From positions 20,855,454 through 20,919,453 of the forward strand of contig OY992833.1 of NCBI GenBank assembly GCA_963921425.1: a stretch of DNA of 64,000 nucleotides, read 5' to 3'. Below the pieces are notes generated by a model that ran no database searches, was not told where the DNA came from, and saw nothing but the letters and a program-made list of their open reading frames with translations. Each line of letters opens with the position of its first letter. Position 1 is the stretch's first letter. Positions 51,844 through 63,913 of this stretch are shown piece by piece. Both the position numbers and the translations under genes were made by a program. The DNA comes from Dryas octopetala (taxonomy: Eukaryota; Streptophyta; Magnoliopsida; Rosales; Rosaceae).

Positions 51844-54702
51844 CTTTATCACAGAAACCACCAAAAAGACCAACCTTGACAGCTTCTTCACTCAGTTGCA
51901 AAACCAGCTTATACGACAAAGAAACAGATTGATCATCGCAGCTAGGCCATTAGAGTGAAAACTAAGGACGACCCAGAAATCTTCATGGACCCCACAAGCT
52001 GTTTCAGACCAAAAACGCAAAGCCCTTTTGCAAAGCGACGGATCTGTGTAATTGGGTTTTTGTGGGTTTGGCTGTTTTATAGTAAGAACTTTTGTTAAAG
52101 GGAACGACAGGAGGAGCCAAGAAAGAAAGATTCTTTCTTTCTTGTGTGTTTGGTTGGTAGTGTTGTGTTGTGTTGGATGAAAGCTGGTTTGCTTTTGGTT
52201 TCCAAATTTCTGTCTTTTTGTGTCTCTCTTTCAGACTTTCCCTTCTCTCTTTGTTTAGAGTCCAAAGAGTCCATCTGGATTCCGATTCCTACTACTACTG
52301 TGTTATCTACTTGTGTGACTGGGTGTGCAGCCCCACGCGAGATGTCTCTCACGCTTTTTTAGTTTTTTTCACCCAGTAACTGTGGATGTGTGCGCGCATG
52401 GAACCGTGGGCTCAGTCAGTCAGGACAAAATTCTAAATCAATTATCAAATTTTTTAGTGTTCTAGAAAGAAAGATACAAGGGAAAGGACCTAAGGGCTAA
52501 GGTAGTGAAATGATTGGGGTGGTGTGGTGTGGTACGCTTTTTGTCACTCTCTTACTCTAGTACTTCCTTCTTTTCCTTTTCACGCGAATCAAATTTTAGT
52601 GAATACTCTGTTTACTCAACATCCTCCTCTTTGAGGAATGCTTCGTTGTTTTATCCTTTGTGTGTTTTTATTTTTTTGTCTTTTTTTTTCTTATGTTTAT
52701 TGCACAATGTAGTTTCGTGGTTCAAATTATTTTTTTAGACCACCCTTTAAAGTCATGTTTGTAAATAATTTAACCAAATTGAAAATTCGTTTAATCATCT
52801 AATTGTTATTAAATAAATAGACAAACATGTAATGATTAAGGTACGCTATAATTTGATAAACTACATTATCAATTGGAGATTAAAGGGTTTATTGTTTATA
52901 ATTTCTCAGCAATCAAACATGATGTGCAACTTGCTGTAGATGCATGTTATTTGTCTTTTATCGTGGAGCTAGGCTTTCTTCAAGCATACTTAATGCTTAA
53001 CTATTTGGCAGAAGATATCAGACCATTAGGGCTCTAGCTAATCTCTTGAGTTTTTATAGTGTAAAGGATTGCTTGTCTTGTGTTGAAAGAGCGTGGTATG
53101 TTCAAGGTTAGAGGATGACCATGTATGGCTTATAGATTGTATTCAATCTATGTATCATGTAACGGTGTAACCCATCTTTTTCAGTAATAAAATTCAACTT
53201 TTTCTACTAATAAATAAATAAATAAATATATAATAAATATAATTGTTACCACAATTATTTATTTATTTGATAATAATTAGAGATAATTAAATAATTTTAA
53301 ATTTGATTAATTTTTGGAGATATGATCTTTAAATGGTGATTTAGAAAATGAGCAATTCCAATAATGACTTATGAGTCTATATCACAAAATGAACAGAAGT
53401 AAAAATAAGGCTCATAGGAAAAAACAACTAGTATCCCTCCTAATTCTATTTCAACATATGAGGAAGTTTTATGGTGATTGTTTTGTGTTGATAATGTAAT
53501 TATGTTGAAAACAAAATCGTTTTGAGATTTAAGAATCAAACTTTTTTTTTTTTTTGTGAGAATAGGGGCTAACGATCAAGGAAAAAGAAAACAATCAACT
53601 AAGCAGCAAATCAGCAATTCGAAGCGTACCAACCCCTATCAAGTCCTCGACGAAAGAAGTCAACCCAATAGATTGCGAGCCCAAATTTGTCTGTCACCAT
53701 ATTCCTTTCTCTATGATTGCTGCACAATATATAGTAGAATCATGATCACATTCATTTGACAGTGAGACGTTTTGGATTTCAAATTTAACATCTAAAGTTC
53801 ATATTGAAAACTCTTTAAGACTTGATAACTTTTAAAATTATCCAAAAAAATAGAATTGATTTCATAACTTTAAGATCAATCAGAGGAGAAGATTGCATGC
53901 ATAACTATAACTTTAAGAACGAAGATTCAGAGCTTTTTCAATTTTCGTCAAGTGACTAGTTACAAAGGCAGATGCACAACTACTAAAAAGTAGTTAAAAT
54001 TGATTACAATGATATTTTCTAGATTATTATAAGTGATGTAGGTGTGTGAAGATATGTTTTGGAATGATTTAGGAAATTTAATTGTGCAGTTGCAATTATG
54101 CAGCTGAAGATGTAGTCGCACACCATATTTTGGATGAGTGTCTAAACATCATGAGAGGCGTTTGAACACTAGAGGCTCAATGATAAAGTGTCACGTAAGT
54201 TAAAAAAACCAATTCCTTATTCTTTCGAGCACATTAGAAGGTTGTTGTGAGGCTCTAATAAAAGTAATGAATCCTTAAAAAAAGAAAATCCTAGAACGAT
54301 GTAATTTTAGAATAAACACAGGATATGATGATCCAACTCATGATGGGATGGAACTGTGGAAGGTATGGCTAGAGATTGGAATGACGAGTACCTTCCTGGC
54401 AAGCATATACTTGAAGGACATATTTTGTTCTTGGCAACATGATATACGAACTCTTTTTTATTATATTTGCTCATCTTAGAATTAATTTGAGTATTCATTT
54501 AAATAATATACTCTTTTTGATTATATATCTGTATATATTAAATTATTAATACCATGATATACAAAAGAGACCGATGGAGCAAGACCAGGTGTTTGCAGTA
54601 GTACGTGTTGATTCCAAAATGAAGCTGACACACAGAAATAGAATTCTAATATGTTGTCACTGCAACACACAGGTGTCAACTCGATCCCACTGCCACCTAC
54701 AC
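51844..54702. other. G-gamma upstream region and intergenic DNA
   Basis: The first few hundred bases are the AGG2 leader and promoter, including a CT-rich stretch. No gene follows until the proline-rich gene. A palindromic relic lies at 52740-53380. Confidence 0.5.
52740..53380. repeat. Diverged inverted-repeat element
   Basis: A left arm near 52745-52830 (ACCAAATTGAAAATTCGTTT, then TTATTAAATAAATAG) is mirrored near 53250-53370 (TTATTTGATAATAATTAG, then TTAAATTTGATTAAT). About 400 bp of unrelated sequence lies between. It is related to the element at 26590-26785. Confidence 0.5.
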
Positions 54703-54708
54703 CACGTG
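54703..54708 (+). promoter_or_regulatory. G-box (CACGTG) upstream of the proline-rich gene
   Basis: CACGTG within CCACGTGTC lies about 110 bp before the ATG. It is the type of site bound by bZIP or bHLH factors and found in ABA- and light-regulated promoters. A palindromic ACGTCAATACGT lies near 54739. Confidence 0.5.
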
Positions 54709-54815
54709 TCACCCACATGCAACCTTCTCTTCAACGTTTACGTCAATACGTAAACTTCACTCCCCTCTTTGATTCTCTGTAAACCCAAAACTTCTCATTT
54801 TGCTTAGACAAAACC

Positions 54816-55370
54816 ATGTCGTCCGTCTCTGCAATCTCATCCGCCCTTATAAAAAGAACGCTGCCGTTTTGTTCATTCACCACTGCAACTTTAACAACAA
54901 GAACTACCACTCCATATCTGTCAATCAACAAGACCATATGTCCCTCTCCTCAGATGCTAGCCCATGGACAATTTCCCGACCCGCCCGATCAGTACCCGAC
55001 CCGGAGCCCACCCGAGTTTTCTCCCACAGTCCCGGGTTATGATCAGCCTTCTATCCCTTCTGAGGTGCCAGGAATTTCCACCGCTCCGGATATTGACCCA
55101 ATAACCACTACTCCACCCGAAGTGACCACTTACCCACCCCCACTTGACCCGGGCCCGAACCCGGCTCCGGATTTTCCAGTGCCTCCCTTGTACCCACCTC
55201 CTGTTCCGGATATTCCACCCCCTTTTCCTGACAACCCGCTTCCAAACCCGGATGTGTTGCCGCCACAGCCACCGGATGTCGTGCCTCCGAGGCCACCGGG
55301 GCCCGAGATTATACCACCACCAGCGCCGCCGCCACCACCCACTGGCCCTGGTGGGCCAATTGTTATGTAG
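54816..55370 (+). CDS. Proline-rich protein, intronless
   Basis: This single-exon CDS encodes 184 aa. Residues 1-50 are Ser/Thr-rich with some arginine and could form an organelle-targeting or unstructured leader. The rest is dominated by proline in phrases such as PPPVPDIPPPFPDNPLP and ends PPPPPTGPGGPIVM. No SPPPP extensin repeats or classical signal peptide are seen. It resembles small plant proline-rich proteins of unknown function; I do not recognise the exact family. A G-box lies about 110 bp upstream. The GC content is higher than that of the flanks. A 43-bp direct repeat overlaps the stop codon. It could be non-functional, but an ORF this long with a biased third position is likely real. 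Confidence 0.75.
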   Translation: MSSVSAISSALIKRTLPFCSFTTATLTTRTTTPYLSINKTICPSPQMLAHGQFPDPPDQYPTRSPPEFSPTVPGYDQPSIPSEVPGISTAPDIDPITTTPPEVTTYPPPLDPGPNPAPDFPVPPLYPPPVPDIPPPFPDNPLPNPDVLPPQPPDVVPPRPPGPEIIPPPAPPPPPTGPGGPIVM

Positions 55371-55436
55371 CTTTGTGAACAGTACGTAGTTGTTAAGGGC
55401 AATTGTTGTGTAGCTTGTGAACAGTACGTAGTTGTT
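55354..55436. repeat. Direct repeat across the proline-rich gene's stop codon
   Basis: GGGC-CAATTGTTATGTAGC with GTGAACAGTACGTAGTTGTT is repeated about 43 bp downstream with small changes. The first unit includes the last codons and stop. Confidence 0.85.
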
Positions 55437-55821
55437 TCTTTTGAAAGTTTTGTGAAATAACCTCCTTTAGTACTAGAATTACTTTTTTAACTCTCACCTC
55501 CAAAGCTGTTATTATTATTTTTTTTACTTTTTAGACCAAAATACCCTTTAATCGGATCAACGTGGCACCATTTTATCGACCAAAAAATTGAATTCAATAA
55601 AAATGTAAAAAAATTTGAGATGATGAACCGGCTGCATCACTATTTAGATAGTGTTGTGATACTATATAAAGTGGCTTTATATGTAACACTATCTAAAGTG
55701 ATTATAATATTATTTAAATCTAAAATGATGACTATTTATTGACTTTATTGATACTGACCTTTGAAGATAAACGCGAATAAAAAATTTAGATCTTCGAATT
55801 TAACAAAATTAAACTCTCACC

Positions 55822-57044
55822 CAAGGAATTAAATTTCGAAATTTTCGGTGAAATTTTGTCGAAAATTTTGTTTTTTTAGAGTGTCGAAATCGAAACACAT
55901 GTTTAATAATTTTTCGGAAAAATTTCGCCGAAATTTTCAAAATTTATCGAAATTTACCGAAATTTATCGAAATTATCGAAATTTTCATATTTTATATTTT
56001 CTTCAACTTCAGAAATTCACCAAAAATAGTTCGAGACTCCAAATAATTCACCGAAAAATTCTACGAACTCGTATTGATGAGTACTAATTTCCTATAACCT
56101 CAAAATAGTCAAATTGCTTTCAAAAAAATTATGAAAAATCCTACTCTTATAATTTAATTCTGAAAAAAATAATAATCGTCAAATTCTTGAATTTTCATTT
56201 TCTAAAATTAATTTCCACACAACGAAACTCTAGAACCACAACCAAAGGTCTAAGTTAGTTAAAATAAATTTAAAGAAATTTCTAATTCCTTTAAGCAAAC
56301 CTTAAAACAAATTTGAAAAATTTAAGTAACAAAATTAGCATAAGCCAAAATTTGGGTTGTTACACTTAGTAAAGACAAAGCTTGGCTAAGTAAGAGACAC
56401 GAGAAAAAAGGAAGGAAAGATAAAAAATAAAAAAAAGACTGAAGAGAGAGGCACGGGGAAAAAAAGTAAGAAAAAAAAAATGAGGGGGGGTTTGGGGCCG
56501 TTGGGCAATTGGAAAGAAGAAAAAAAGGTTTGAGATTTCTTTTAATTATTTTAAACCTTAAACTTTAATACATTTCTATATAAAAAAAATAATTAAAAAT
56601 ATCCTAAAGAGCTTAAAACCTAATATCCTAAAAAATATAGAGTAATATAGAGTATATAAGGTTTAATGTATAGATTATAGAGTATAAAGAGTATTAGGGT
56701 ATATAGAGTATTAGGGTTTAGATTTTAGTGTATAATTAAATTTTACAGTATAAATAATATACTAATTTTGTTTATTTATTATACTAATTTTATTTAACAC
56801 TATTTACTCCAGCGCGCATTATATTCACCTTACATCACATAAAACCTACTATATAATTTGATTTATTCAATGTTTTTTTATCAATTTAGTAGATAATATG
56901 TTAAATGAACATATGGTAAAATTTCATTCAAAATTTCCGTATTTTGATAGTAATTTCCGTCAATTCTATCTAATTTATGTCGAAATTTAAAAATTTTCGA
57001 AATTTTCATCGAAATTTCCTCGAAACTCGAAATTTTATTATTTG
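55822..57044. mobile_element. hAT-like element, copy 2, inverted relative to copy 1
   Basis: Near-identical 8-mers CTCTCACC (55814-55821) and CTCTTACC (57045-57052) flank it. It starts CAAGGAATTAAATTTCGAA, as does the inverted right end of copy 1 at 24969. Subterminal AATTTCG repeats and a shared CTCCAGCGCGC block near 56810 confirm the relationship. It is 1223 bp with no transposase. Confidence 0.75.
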
Positions 57045-57186
57045 CTCTTACCAAAAAGTCAAAAACAAAGCAAAAAGTTATTTTGTTGTGTTAATTTTTT
57101 CATCAATATAACAAAATGTTCTAAAAGAAAAAAAAAATTATGAGATTACATATCGTCTCTTTAAAGAGAGAAATCCATTAATATAA

Positions 57187-57581
57187 GAGATTAATGTCAT
57201 TTTGCTCCCCAGACTATTACACATGTATCAGTTTGCTCCCCAGACTTCTAATTTGGAAAATTAAGGACCCTGACTCTTTCAATTTTGCCAATTAAGGTTA
57301 TTCCGTCAATTTATACATTTTTCATCTAAAATGTCGAGATGATCAAAGAAAATTTAGCAAGAAATAAAAGAGGAAAAATGATTCATGAGGAAAAAATGAT
57401 AAGATCTAATTGGAAGGGACCATTTTGCCCTCAAAGATTTGGATAAAAAATATGTAAATTGACAAAAGAACCTCAATTGGCAAAATTGAAAAAGTCAGAG
57501 CCCTTAATTTTCCAAATTAGAAGTCTAGGGAACAAACTGATACAAGTGTAATAGTCTGGGGAGTAAAATGGTATTAATCCC
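57187..57581. mobile_element. Mutator-like foldback MITE, 395 bp
   Basis: A perfect 9-bp duplication, TTAATATAA, lies at 57178-57186 and 57582-57590. The ends GAGATTAATGTCATTTTGCT and AGTAAAATGGTATTAATCCC are inverted, as are inner blocks (CTCCCCAGACTATTACAC / GTGTAATAGTCTGGGGAG). Confidence 0.9.
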
Positions 57582-57694
57582 TTAATATAATATATGGATA
57601 TGAGAGAGAAAATTCCATTAATATAAAGAGCTTTAAGATTTACTACTTGTCAAGTCTACCACTCGAGCACGTTAAAACCAACAAAAATTAAAAA

Positions 57695-58805
57695 GGCTTA
57701 ATTATCGATTTACCACCCAAAACTGTAACTTATTTCCACTTTACCACTTGAAAGTTTTTTTGTCCCAAATTACCACCTGTAACTTACATCCGTGTCCCAT
57801 TTTACCTTGTTCCGTCAACAATTCCTTTAATGCTGACGATCTGGCCGTTAATGCTGACGTGGCGCGCTAGATGTGCGCCACGTGTCACATCTTTTTTTTT
57901 TTTTTCGCATTTTTTTATTTTTTTTTTTTTATAAACTTTGAAAATTAATTAAAAATAGCTCCGAACTCAGAAAAATACAAAAAAAATTCCTACGGACTCG
58001 TCTTGACTAGCACTAATTTACTATAAGGTTAAATTACCAATTTGCCCTCTAAAAATTTTCAAAAAAATTAGAAAGTCCAAATTTATTTCTAAAAAATTAA
58101 AATAAACTTTCCTCTATTAAATAAATTCTAGAAAAAATTCTAGAATTTTCGTAAACTCTTGGAAAAATTCTCAAAAATATTTTGAAAAATTACCAAAAGC
58201 TTGTTTTAGAGAATTATTTCGAGACTTTACAGAAATTTTAGAATTTTTCTAGAATTTATTTTATAGAGAATTTTATTTTTCTCTAAGACCAAGAGGTCTT
58301 TTGGGTAGCAAGTGTTCACGAGAAAGGTATTGTTAGTTTTTAGAAGACTAACGGTGCAGACCTCATATTTTTTGGAGTTCGGGAGATTATTCTATGAATT
58401 TTCAAAGAGTCTAGAGTATTTTAATTTTCTAGAAATAAATTTGGACTTTCCAAATTTTTTGGAAATTTTTAGAGGGAAAATTGGCATTTTGACCCCATAG
58501 TAAATTAGTACTAGTTAAGACAAGTCGGTAGGAATTTTCCGTGTATTTTTCTAAGTTCGGAGCTATTTTTAATTAATTTTTAAAGTTTATAAAAATAGAA
58601 AAATCAAAAAAATCAAAAAATACAAAAAAGATGTGACACGTGGCGCACATCCAGCGCGCCACGTCAGCATTAACGGAATTGTTGACGGAACAAGGTAAAA
58701 TGGGACACGGATGTAAGTTACAGGTGGTAATCTGGGACAAAAAAACTTTCAGGTGGTAAAGTGGGAATGAGTTACAATTTTGGGTGGTAAATCGATAATT
58801 AAGCC
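57695..58805. mobile_element. 1.1-kb Mutator-like long-hairpin element, copy 2
   Basis: A perfect 9-bp duplication, AATTAAAAA, lies at 57686-57694 and 58806-58814. The ends are GGCTTAATTATCGATTTACC and the inverse. It is the same family as 12482-13582 and sits in the opposite orientation, since the unpaired central block is reversed. Both arms carry GACACGTGGCGC or its complement around a perfect CACGTG. It is 1111 bp and non-coding. Confidence 0.92.
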
Positions 58806-59090
58806 AATTAAAAAATATGTTGTAACTACCACCATGATTTCTTTCCATTGGGGATTGCAACCCTGATCAGAGGCTGAAGTGAAAGCTTGACATCGAAAGG
58901 GCTGCAAGTTTGCATTCGAATCGAAAGATTGGGCTGCGAGCTTGGAATTGAAGGGATGGTTTCTTAGATCTGCACGTCAAATTTTAGTTGGGGGTGGGAA
59001 AGAAAAACTGGGATGAGAGAGAGGACAAAGGAACGGGTTGGGCTAGTCATGGAGAAGAAGACCCAGATCTGGGTTTCTGAATGTGAGATT

Positions 59091-59091
<1 letters not shown>

Positions 59092-59148
<57 letters not shown>
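59092..59148. repeat. GA microsatellite
   Basis: About 28 pure GA units, inside the right part of the large element. Confidence 0.95.
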
Positions 59149-59150
<2 letters not shown>

Positions 59151-59573
59151 CTAGTTTGAGTGATTAAAAGGGTATTTTGGTTCAAAAAATTAAAAAAAGG
59201 ATAAATAGTGGTGAGAGTCAAAAAAGAAATTCAATATTAAAAAGAGTTATTTCACAAAATTTTCCTTTTTTTTTTGTCAATTACACTACGCAGTTGTTAG
59301 AGTAATCGTAGAGTTTTGCAAGAAATGAGTTCTTTATATGATAGGATTTACTTTTTGTTGTTACAAGAAATAAAATTTGAGTTTTTTAATTTGTTTTTGG
59401 TAAATATGAAATGAAATTCGAGTAATTAAAATTAGAGTGTTATGTAAAATAGGATTATATAAAATTGTAGCTCACAAATTTGAGTACGTTGGTGAAAATG
59501 TATAATCAATGTTATAAATATAATTCTCAATTGCATTATCACAAATTCATCCGATGTGACTTATTAAAATCAA

Positions 59574-60006
59574 GGGTTTTTTTTTTTTTTTTTTCATCTT
59601 CAGTAGTTAAATTTTGATCATTGTCTTAATGTGGTACTTAAATTTTTATTTGTCACAAATGAGTACCTAAACTTTTATTTTGTGTCTAATAGCTACCAAA
59701 ATGAATTTTTGTTAAAATTGTCAACAAAAATTAGGGGCAATATAGTCACTTCAAAAAGTTTATATTTTAATTATAATTTTTTTTTGTTGTGTTTTTTTTT
59801 AAATAATTTTAAACATATAAAGAAAATAATTAAAATATACTTTGACTATATTGCCCTTAACTTTTGTTGACAATTTTAACAGAAATTCATTTTGGTACCT
59901 ATTAGACACAAAATAAAAGTTTAGGTATTCAATTGGGACAAATAAAAGTTTAGCTATCACATTAAGACATTAGTCAAAATTTAGGTACTAAATATGAAAT
60001 AAACCC
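59574..60006. mobile_element. Mutator-like foldback MITE, 433 bp
   Basis: A perfect 9-bp duplication, TAAAATCAA, lies at 59565-59573 and 60007-60015. The ends are GGGTTT and AAACCC, with arms pairing over most of their length (for example GACTATATTGCCC with GGGCAATATAGTC). It interrupts the first copy of the duplicated segment. Confidence 0.88.
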
Positions 60007-61146
60007 TAAAATCAATTGGTATTGAGTTCCTAGTTTTAAATCCTGGTGCCGGAAAAAAAAGTTTTTAGCTTTTTTTTTCTCCTTTCTTTCAGCCTAGATT
60101 TGATTATTTTTTTTTTGGCCGGTAGCCTAGATTTGATTCTAAATATATTTCTTTATTAAAGCACAACACATCCATTCGGTGTAGCACATTCATAAATTTG
60201 GCAAGTAAATTCCAGGTTCGAATTATGAGTTTCTGGGTTCTAGTCCTAGCATTAGAAGACTGAAATTTTTCTTTTTTCTATCCCCATAATTTTTTTTGCC
60301 AATGTTTAGCTCTAAATTCGAAGTATGTGATTAATAATACTAAATTTCTTTGTCCCGCCAAGAAGTACTATTAAAATAAGAAACGAAGTATATATATGTT
60401 GTACTTGTTTTAATCTTAGTGATGGTTTAATCTTTAGTCTTAGCGATGGTTTAATCTTAAGTCTTTTATTATGAATTCAAGGCTTCAAATTTGATCCCAT
60501 CTATACTTAAAAGTGTTATAAATAGTGCATATTACTCATACACTATTAAGATTAAAAGAAAATAAAAACAACCATATAAAAGACAATTAGAAGATCAGAT
60601 TCATTAAAAAGATGTAATTTTGTCTGCATGTGAATTTTTACCTTATTTACCACAGAAGAAAAGGTAAAATATAAGTAGAACTATAGAAGTATGTAGTTGT
60701 TCATGAAATATTATGTATGTATGGTGTTGACGCAAAATCGGCGAGTTAATGCAACAACTTCAAATAGTAGATAAAGTCTTTTGTTTGTGGATGATTTCAA
60801 GGGTTTGGATGAACTATCTCGTTGAAAGCTTCAATGGAAGTCACTTGCAGGAACAAAAAGTCACCGAGAGTAGCCATTGAGAAAGTTAGGCAAAAACTTT
60901 TGGGTATTCTCTCTCAGAGTTTGTGTGAATACTTAGGAGTGTGAACCATTCTCATGTGCATTGAGAAAGTTCAATATATAGGCAAAAAAGAGGCAAAGTA
61001 GATATTTAGCTGCATATTGATGAGAGGTGGAGAGAAAAACACGTCACCAGCTCGGAATAGTAACACGCACGACCAGCTAGGTAAGTAGCATTCAATGTAT
61101 AATCAACGTTATAAATATATTTCATTAGTGTACTATCACAAGCCCA

Positions 61147-61208
61147 TCCGGTGTAGCTCATTAAAATCCAATGGTATTGAGATCCCAGGTTCAAATCCTG
61201 GCACCGGA
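61147..61208 (+). ncRNA. tRNA-like element lacking an anticodon arm
   Basis: TCCGGTG (61147-61153) pairs with CACCGGA (61202-61208) as a 7-bp acceptor stem. CCAGG-TTCAAAT-CCTGG forms a perfect T arm directly next to it. TAGCTC begins a D-arm-like stretch. The total is 62 nt, about 10 shorter than a tRNA, and there is no room for a normal anticodon stem. It is probably a tRNA-derived repeat or SINE head, not a working tRNA. Confidence 0.45.
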
Positions 61209-61480
61209 AAACACTTTTTTAGACTTTTTTTCTTTTATTTTTTATTTAGCCTGAGATTTAAGGTTTATATATCTGTATTAATTTTTCAAGTGTAGCTCAT
61301 TCTTAAACTTGACATTGGCATTTGAGGTTTTAGGTTCAAATCCTGGAATTGGAATTGCCTAGATTTTTTCTTTTCTTTTCTTTAGATCCAGGTGTTCTTT
61401 TGCCGATATTTAGCTCCAAATTCGAAATATAATAATTAAACTAATGTTTTTTGTCCTGGAAATAATGCATATTCTACCAT

Positions 61481-63081
61481 TAGCATCATTGATTTCATAT
61501 GAAAACAATAAATATAATAAACTCAATCAAATATTAATTAACTTCATAACTATTACATACCCAGAGCTACCTTGATTACAAATAATAGGTGAAGAAATCA
61601 GGAAAAATGTCAAATCGATCTGAAGTTTTAATTTCATCTCAAGTCTACCTAAAATGAATTACAAGTTCCAATTTATAGAGGTCAAAGCTATAAGATGATC
61701 TTAATCTTAAGATAAACACAAAAATCCTAAATAGATTCATTAATAATGAGATACTATGTTAAAATCCTGGGAAAGACAATTGACTCCAATACCTCATTAT
61801 TAAAATTCAAGACATAACTAGGAGCAAAGACAATTATGAATAAAAAATTTCCATTTTTTTGTTTTCATAATAGTGCAAAAAGACGAAAATAAGGCCCAAC
61901 TCTAAAAGTGTTTAAGAATAGTAGCATTTGCCTATTAATCGTATCCATAATAGTGCATAAATGTTAAAAGAATACCCAACTCCAAGTTGTTCAAGAATAT
62001 TAGCGTTGAGTTTCTCAACCTTTTGTCTTAGGAAGCTAAGATGACGAGGGTAACGATCCCTAAATGTTTATGATCCCGGCCTCTCTTTATTTCCTTTTGT
62101 CTCTCTTTGCCTCTACTCACTTTTATATCCAACTCTTGTTAAATGATTTCCTCTATTCTTATTCTTCTCTGATGTCATTCTTACACTCAAGTGATCAAAT
62201 CTTTCTCTTCCATCTTGAGTTTAATCATCACTTTTTCTCTCCTTTTAGAACATTTGCAATGATTGTTCAATGCAATAATTAAATTCTTTGAACTATTTTC
62301 ACATCTATTGAACTAAATTGTAGTTTTACATGCAATAGTACAGTTCTATAGCTTTAAATCAATAGCTATATCTTTTAAATGTCACCCGCTTTTTGATCTT
62401 CTCTTTTTTGGTTTTTTCTCTTCTATAAGTCCATGTAACATGTGGGGCTTTTGTCTGGTACTATTGCAATTCATGCCAAGGTGTTATTTCATGCACCCTC
62501 TATTATAATTGCATCAATTTCTGCCCCAATCTAGAATTAAGAATTAATTTCAAATTAAGGTGTGATTCATATTCTAATTATAAAATTAATTTTATAACCA
62601 GAATGTGATGGAGAAAAATAAAATAAATATAAATAAACTCTGTAATTTCATTATACAACAAAACTTTATTCAAGCTTAATATACAAAATAAGTTACAATT
62701 CTGTACTTTACACATTCATAGTCTCAAAATCAAAGCCAACTCCGACTTGGTTCACGCCTAATCACCTTAACTACTCCGGATCGAATTCGTAGAACTTCTC
62801 GTCTCAAAACCTGCAAAGTCTAAGAGGGAGTAAGCTCAAACCAACGGCTCAGTAGAAACAGTCGATCTTATTATGCAAAATTAATTATACTGAAGCTCAG
62901 TGAAACGTACAGCATGAAGCATATAATATAAAAATATTATTAATGCATGAATGTTATGCTGCATTTACTTGATTTAAACATCATAATGAATTAAACTACA
63001 CCACTGCAAGCAGATTTTAATCAACTAGTTGAATTTCATGCAATAAAATTGCATTGAACACCACCATTGTGAATACTTTTA
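61481..63081. other. Intergenic DNA without recognised gene
   Basis: AT-rich, with only short ORFs. No gene, tRNA or rRNA was recognised. Confidence 0.5.
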
Positions 63082-63515
63082 GGGTCCGTTTGATTCAAGT
63101 TTTGGAGGCCTAAGAATAAAAAATTAATTTTATTTCCATGTTTGGTAAGTACATGGAAGGAAAATCATTTCCTGGCCTAATGGAAATGATTTCCTATATT
63201 GGAGGGAAATTGAAACCCTTGCTGGATCTTGGGTTTTGTTTTTCCCCTTTTGAAAAAACATTTATTGTTTATTTTGTGGACTAAACTAACTTTGATATTT
63301 TATTAAATTAATTTAAAAAATATTACTTTTGTTTAATAAATCAGTGTATAATTGAAAAATAGACAAATTTTATTTCTTATTTTTACACACACCAAACACA
63401 AGAATGAAAATAAAAAGAAAATTATTTGTTTATTTTCCAACATTATCAAACGAAAGAATGAAAATATTACCTTCTCTTTTTTTCAGAAAATCAATTATGT
63501 CGACCAAACAGATTC
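63082..63515. mobile_element. Harbinger-like MITE sharing a TTA with its neighbour
   Basis: TTA lies at 63079-63081 and 63516-63518. The left end is GGGTCCGTTTGATTC and the right end, inverted, is GAATCTGTTTGGTC. It abuts the next MITE, which uses the same TTA as its left target copy. Confidence 0.6.
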
Positions 63516-63518
63516 TTA

Positions 63519-63793
63519 GGGGGGTGTTCCCAACTTAGATTTCTTTGGATTTTTAAAATTGTCTCCAACTTAGATTTCATTGGATTTTAAAAGTCTAATG
63601 AAATATAGGTGTCCTCAACTTAGATTTTAATAAATTTCAATAAAATTTAAGTGTTCTCAATTTAAATTTTAATGGATTTCAATAAAATTTAAGTGTCCTC
63701 AAAAAGTCAATTTCATTAAATAAATAATTATAATAGATTTTATAAATTTTAAAATTTATTAATCTCTTTTAAAATCGGAGTCGGACGCACACC
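63519..63793. mobile_element. Tourist/Harbinger-like MITE, intact copy
   Basis: TTA lies at 63516-63518 and 63794-63796. The left end GGGGGGTGTTCCCAACTTAG and right end TCGGAGTCGGACGCACACC are inverted with mismatches. Subterminal repeats of GTGTCCTCAACTTAGATTTT fill the left half. It is 275 bp and the same family as 13757-15154 and 16979-17294. Confidence 0.85.
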
Positions 63794-63843
63794 TTAATTA
63801 TTCGGTGTTTGGTCATTGACTAAAGACTATATTGTCGGTATAT

Positions 63844-63913
63844 TTGAAATGATTCGACATCTGAATAATTGAGAGGATTTGAAATGACTCGACATCTGAA
63901 TAATTGAGAGGAA
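63844..63913. repeat. Two 35-bp tandem units
   Basis: TTGAAATGATTCGACATCTG plus 15 further bases is repeated immediately, with two base differences. Confidence 0.9.

Larger units (their letters stand above)
55443..59264. mobile_element. Large element hosting three nested transposons
   Basis: The left end GAAAGTTTTGTGAAATAACC with TTTTTTAACTCTCACC inside it is mirrored at the right by GGTGAGAGTCAAAAAAG and GAGTTATTTCACAAAATTTTC. The ends resemble the Mutator-like element at 43962. Removing the elements at 55822-57044, 57187-57581 and 57695-58805 leaves about 1.1 kb of host element. A clear target duplication was not found, as the right flank is a T-run. Confidence 0.65.
59498..61480. repeat. 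Diverged tandem segmental duplication with tRNA-like parts
   Basis: Segment 59498-60410 resembles 61094-61480. Shared phrases include ATGTATAATCAA-GTTATAAATAT (59499 and 61096), CATTAAAATC-AATGGTATTGAG, AAATCCTGG and, further in, GTGTAGC-CATTC (60179 and 61291) and TTTAGCTC-AAATTCGAA. Copy 1 has been interrupted by a MITE at 59574-60006, and copy 2 has lost internal sequence. Confidence 0.7.

Noticed and set aside
55108-55402. Glycine-rich minus-strand ORF
   Set aside because: It is the complement of the proline-rich CDS and has no independent support.
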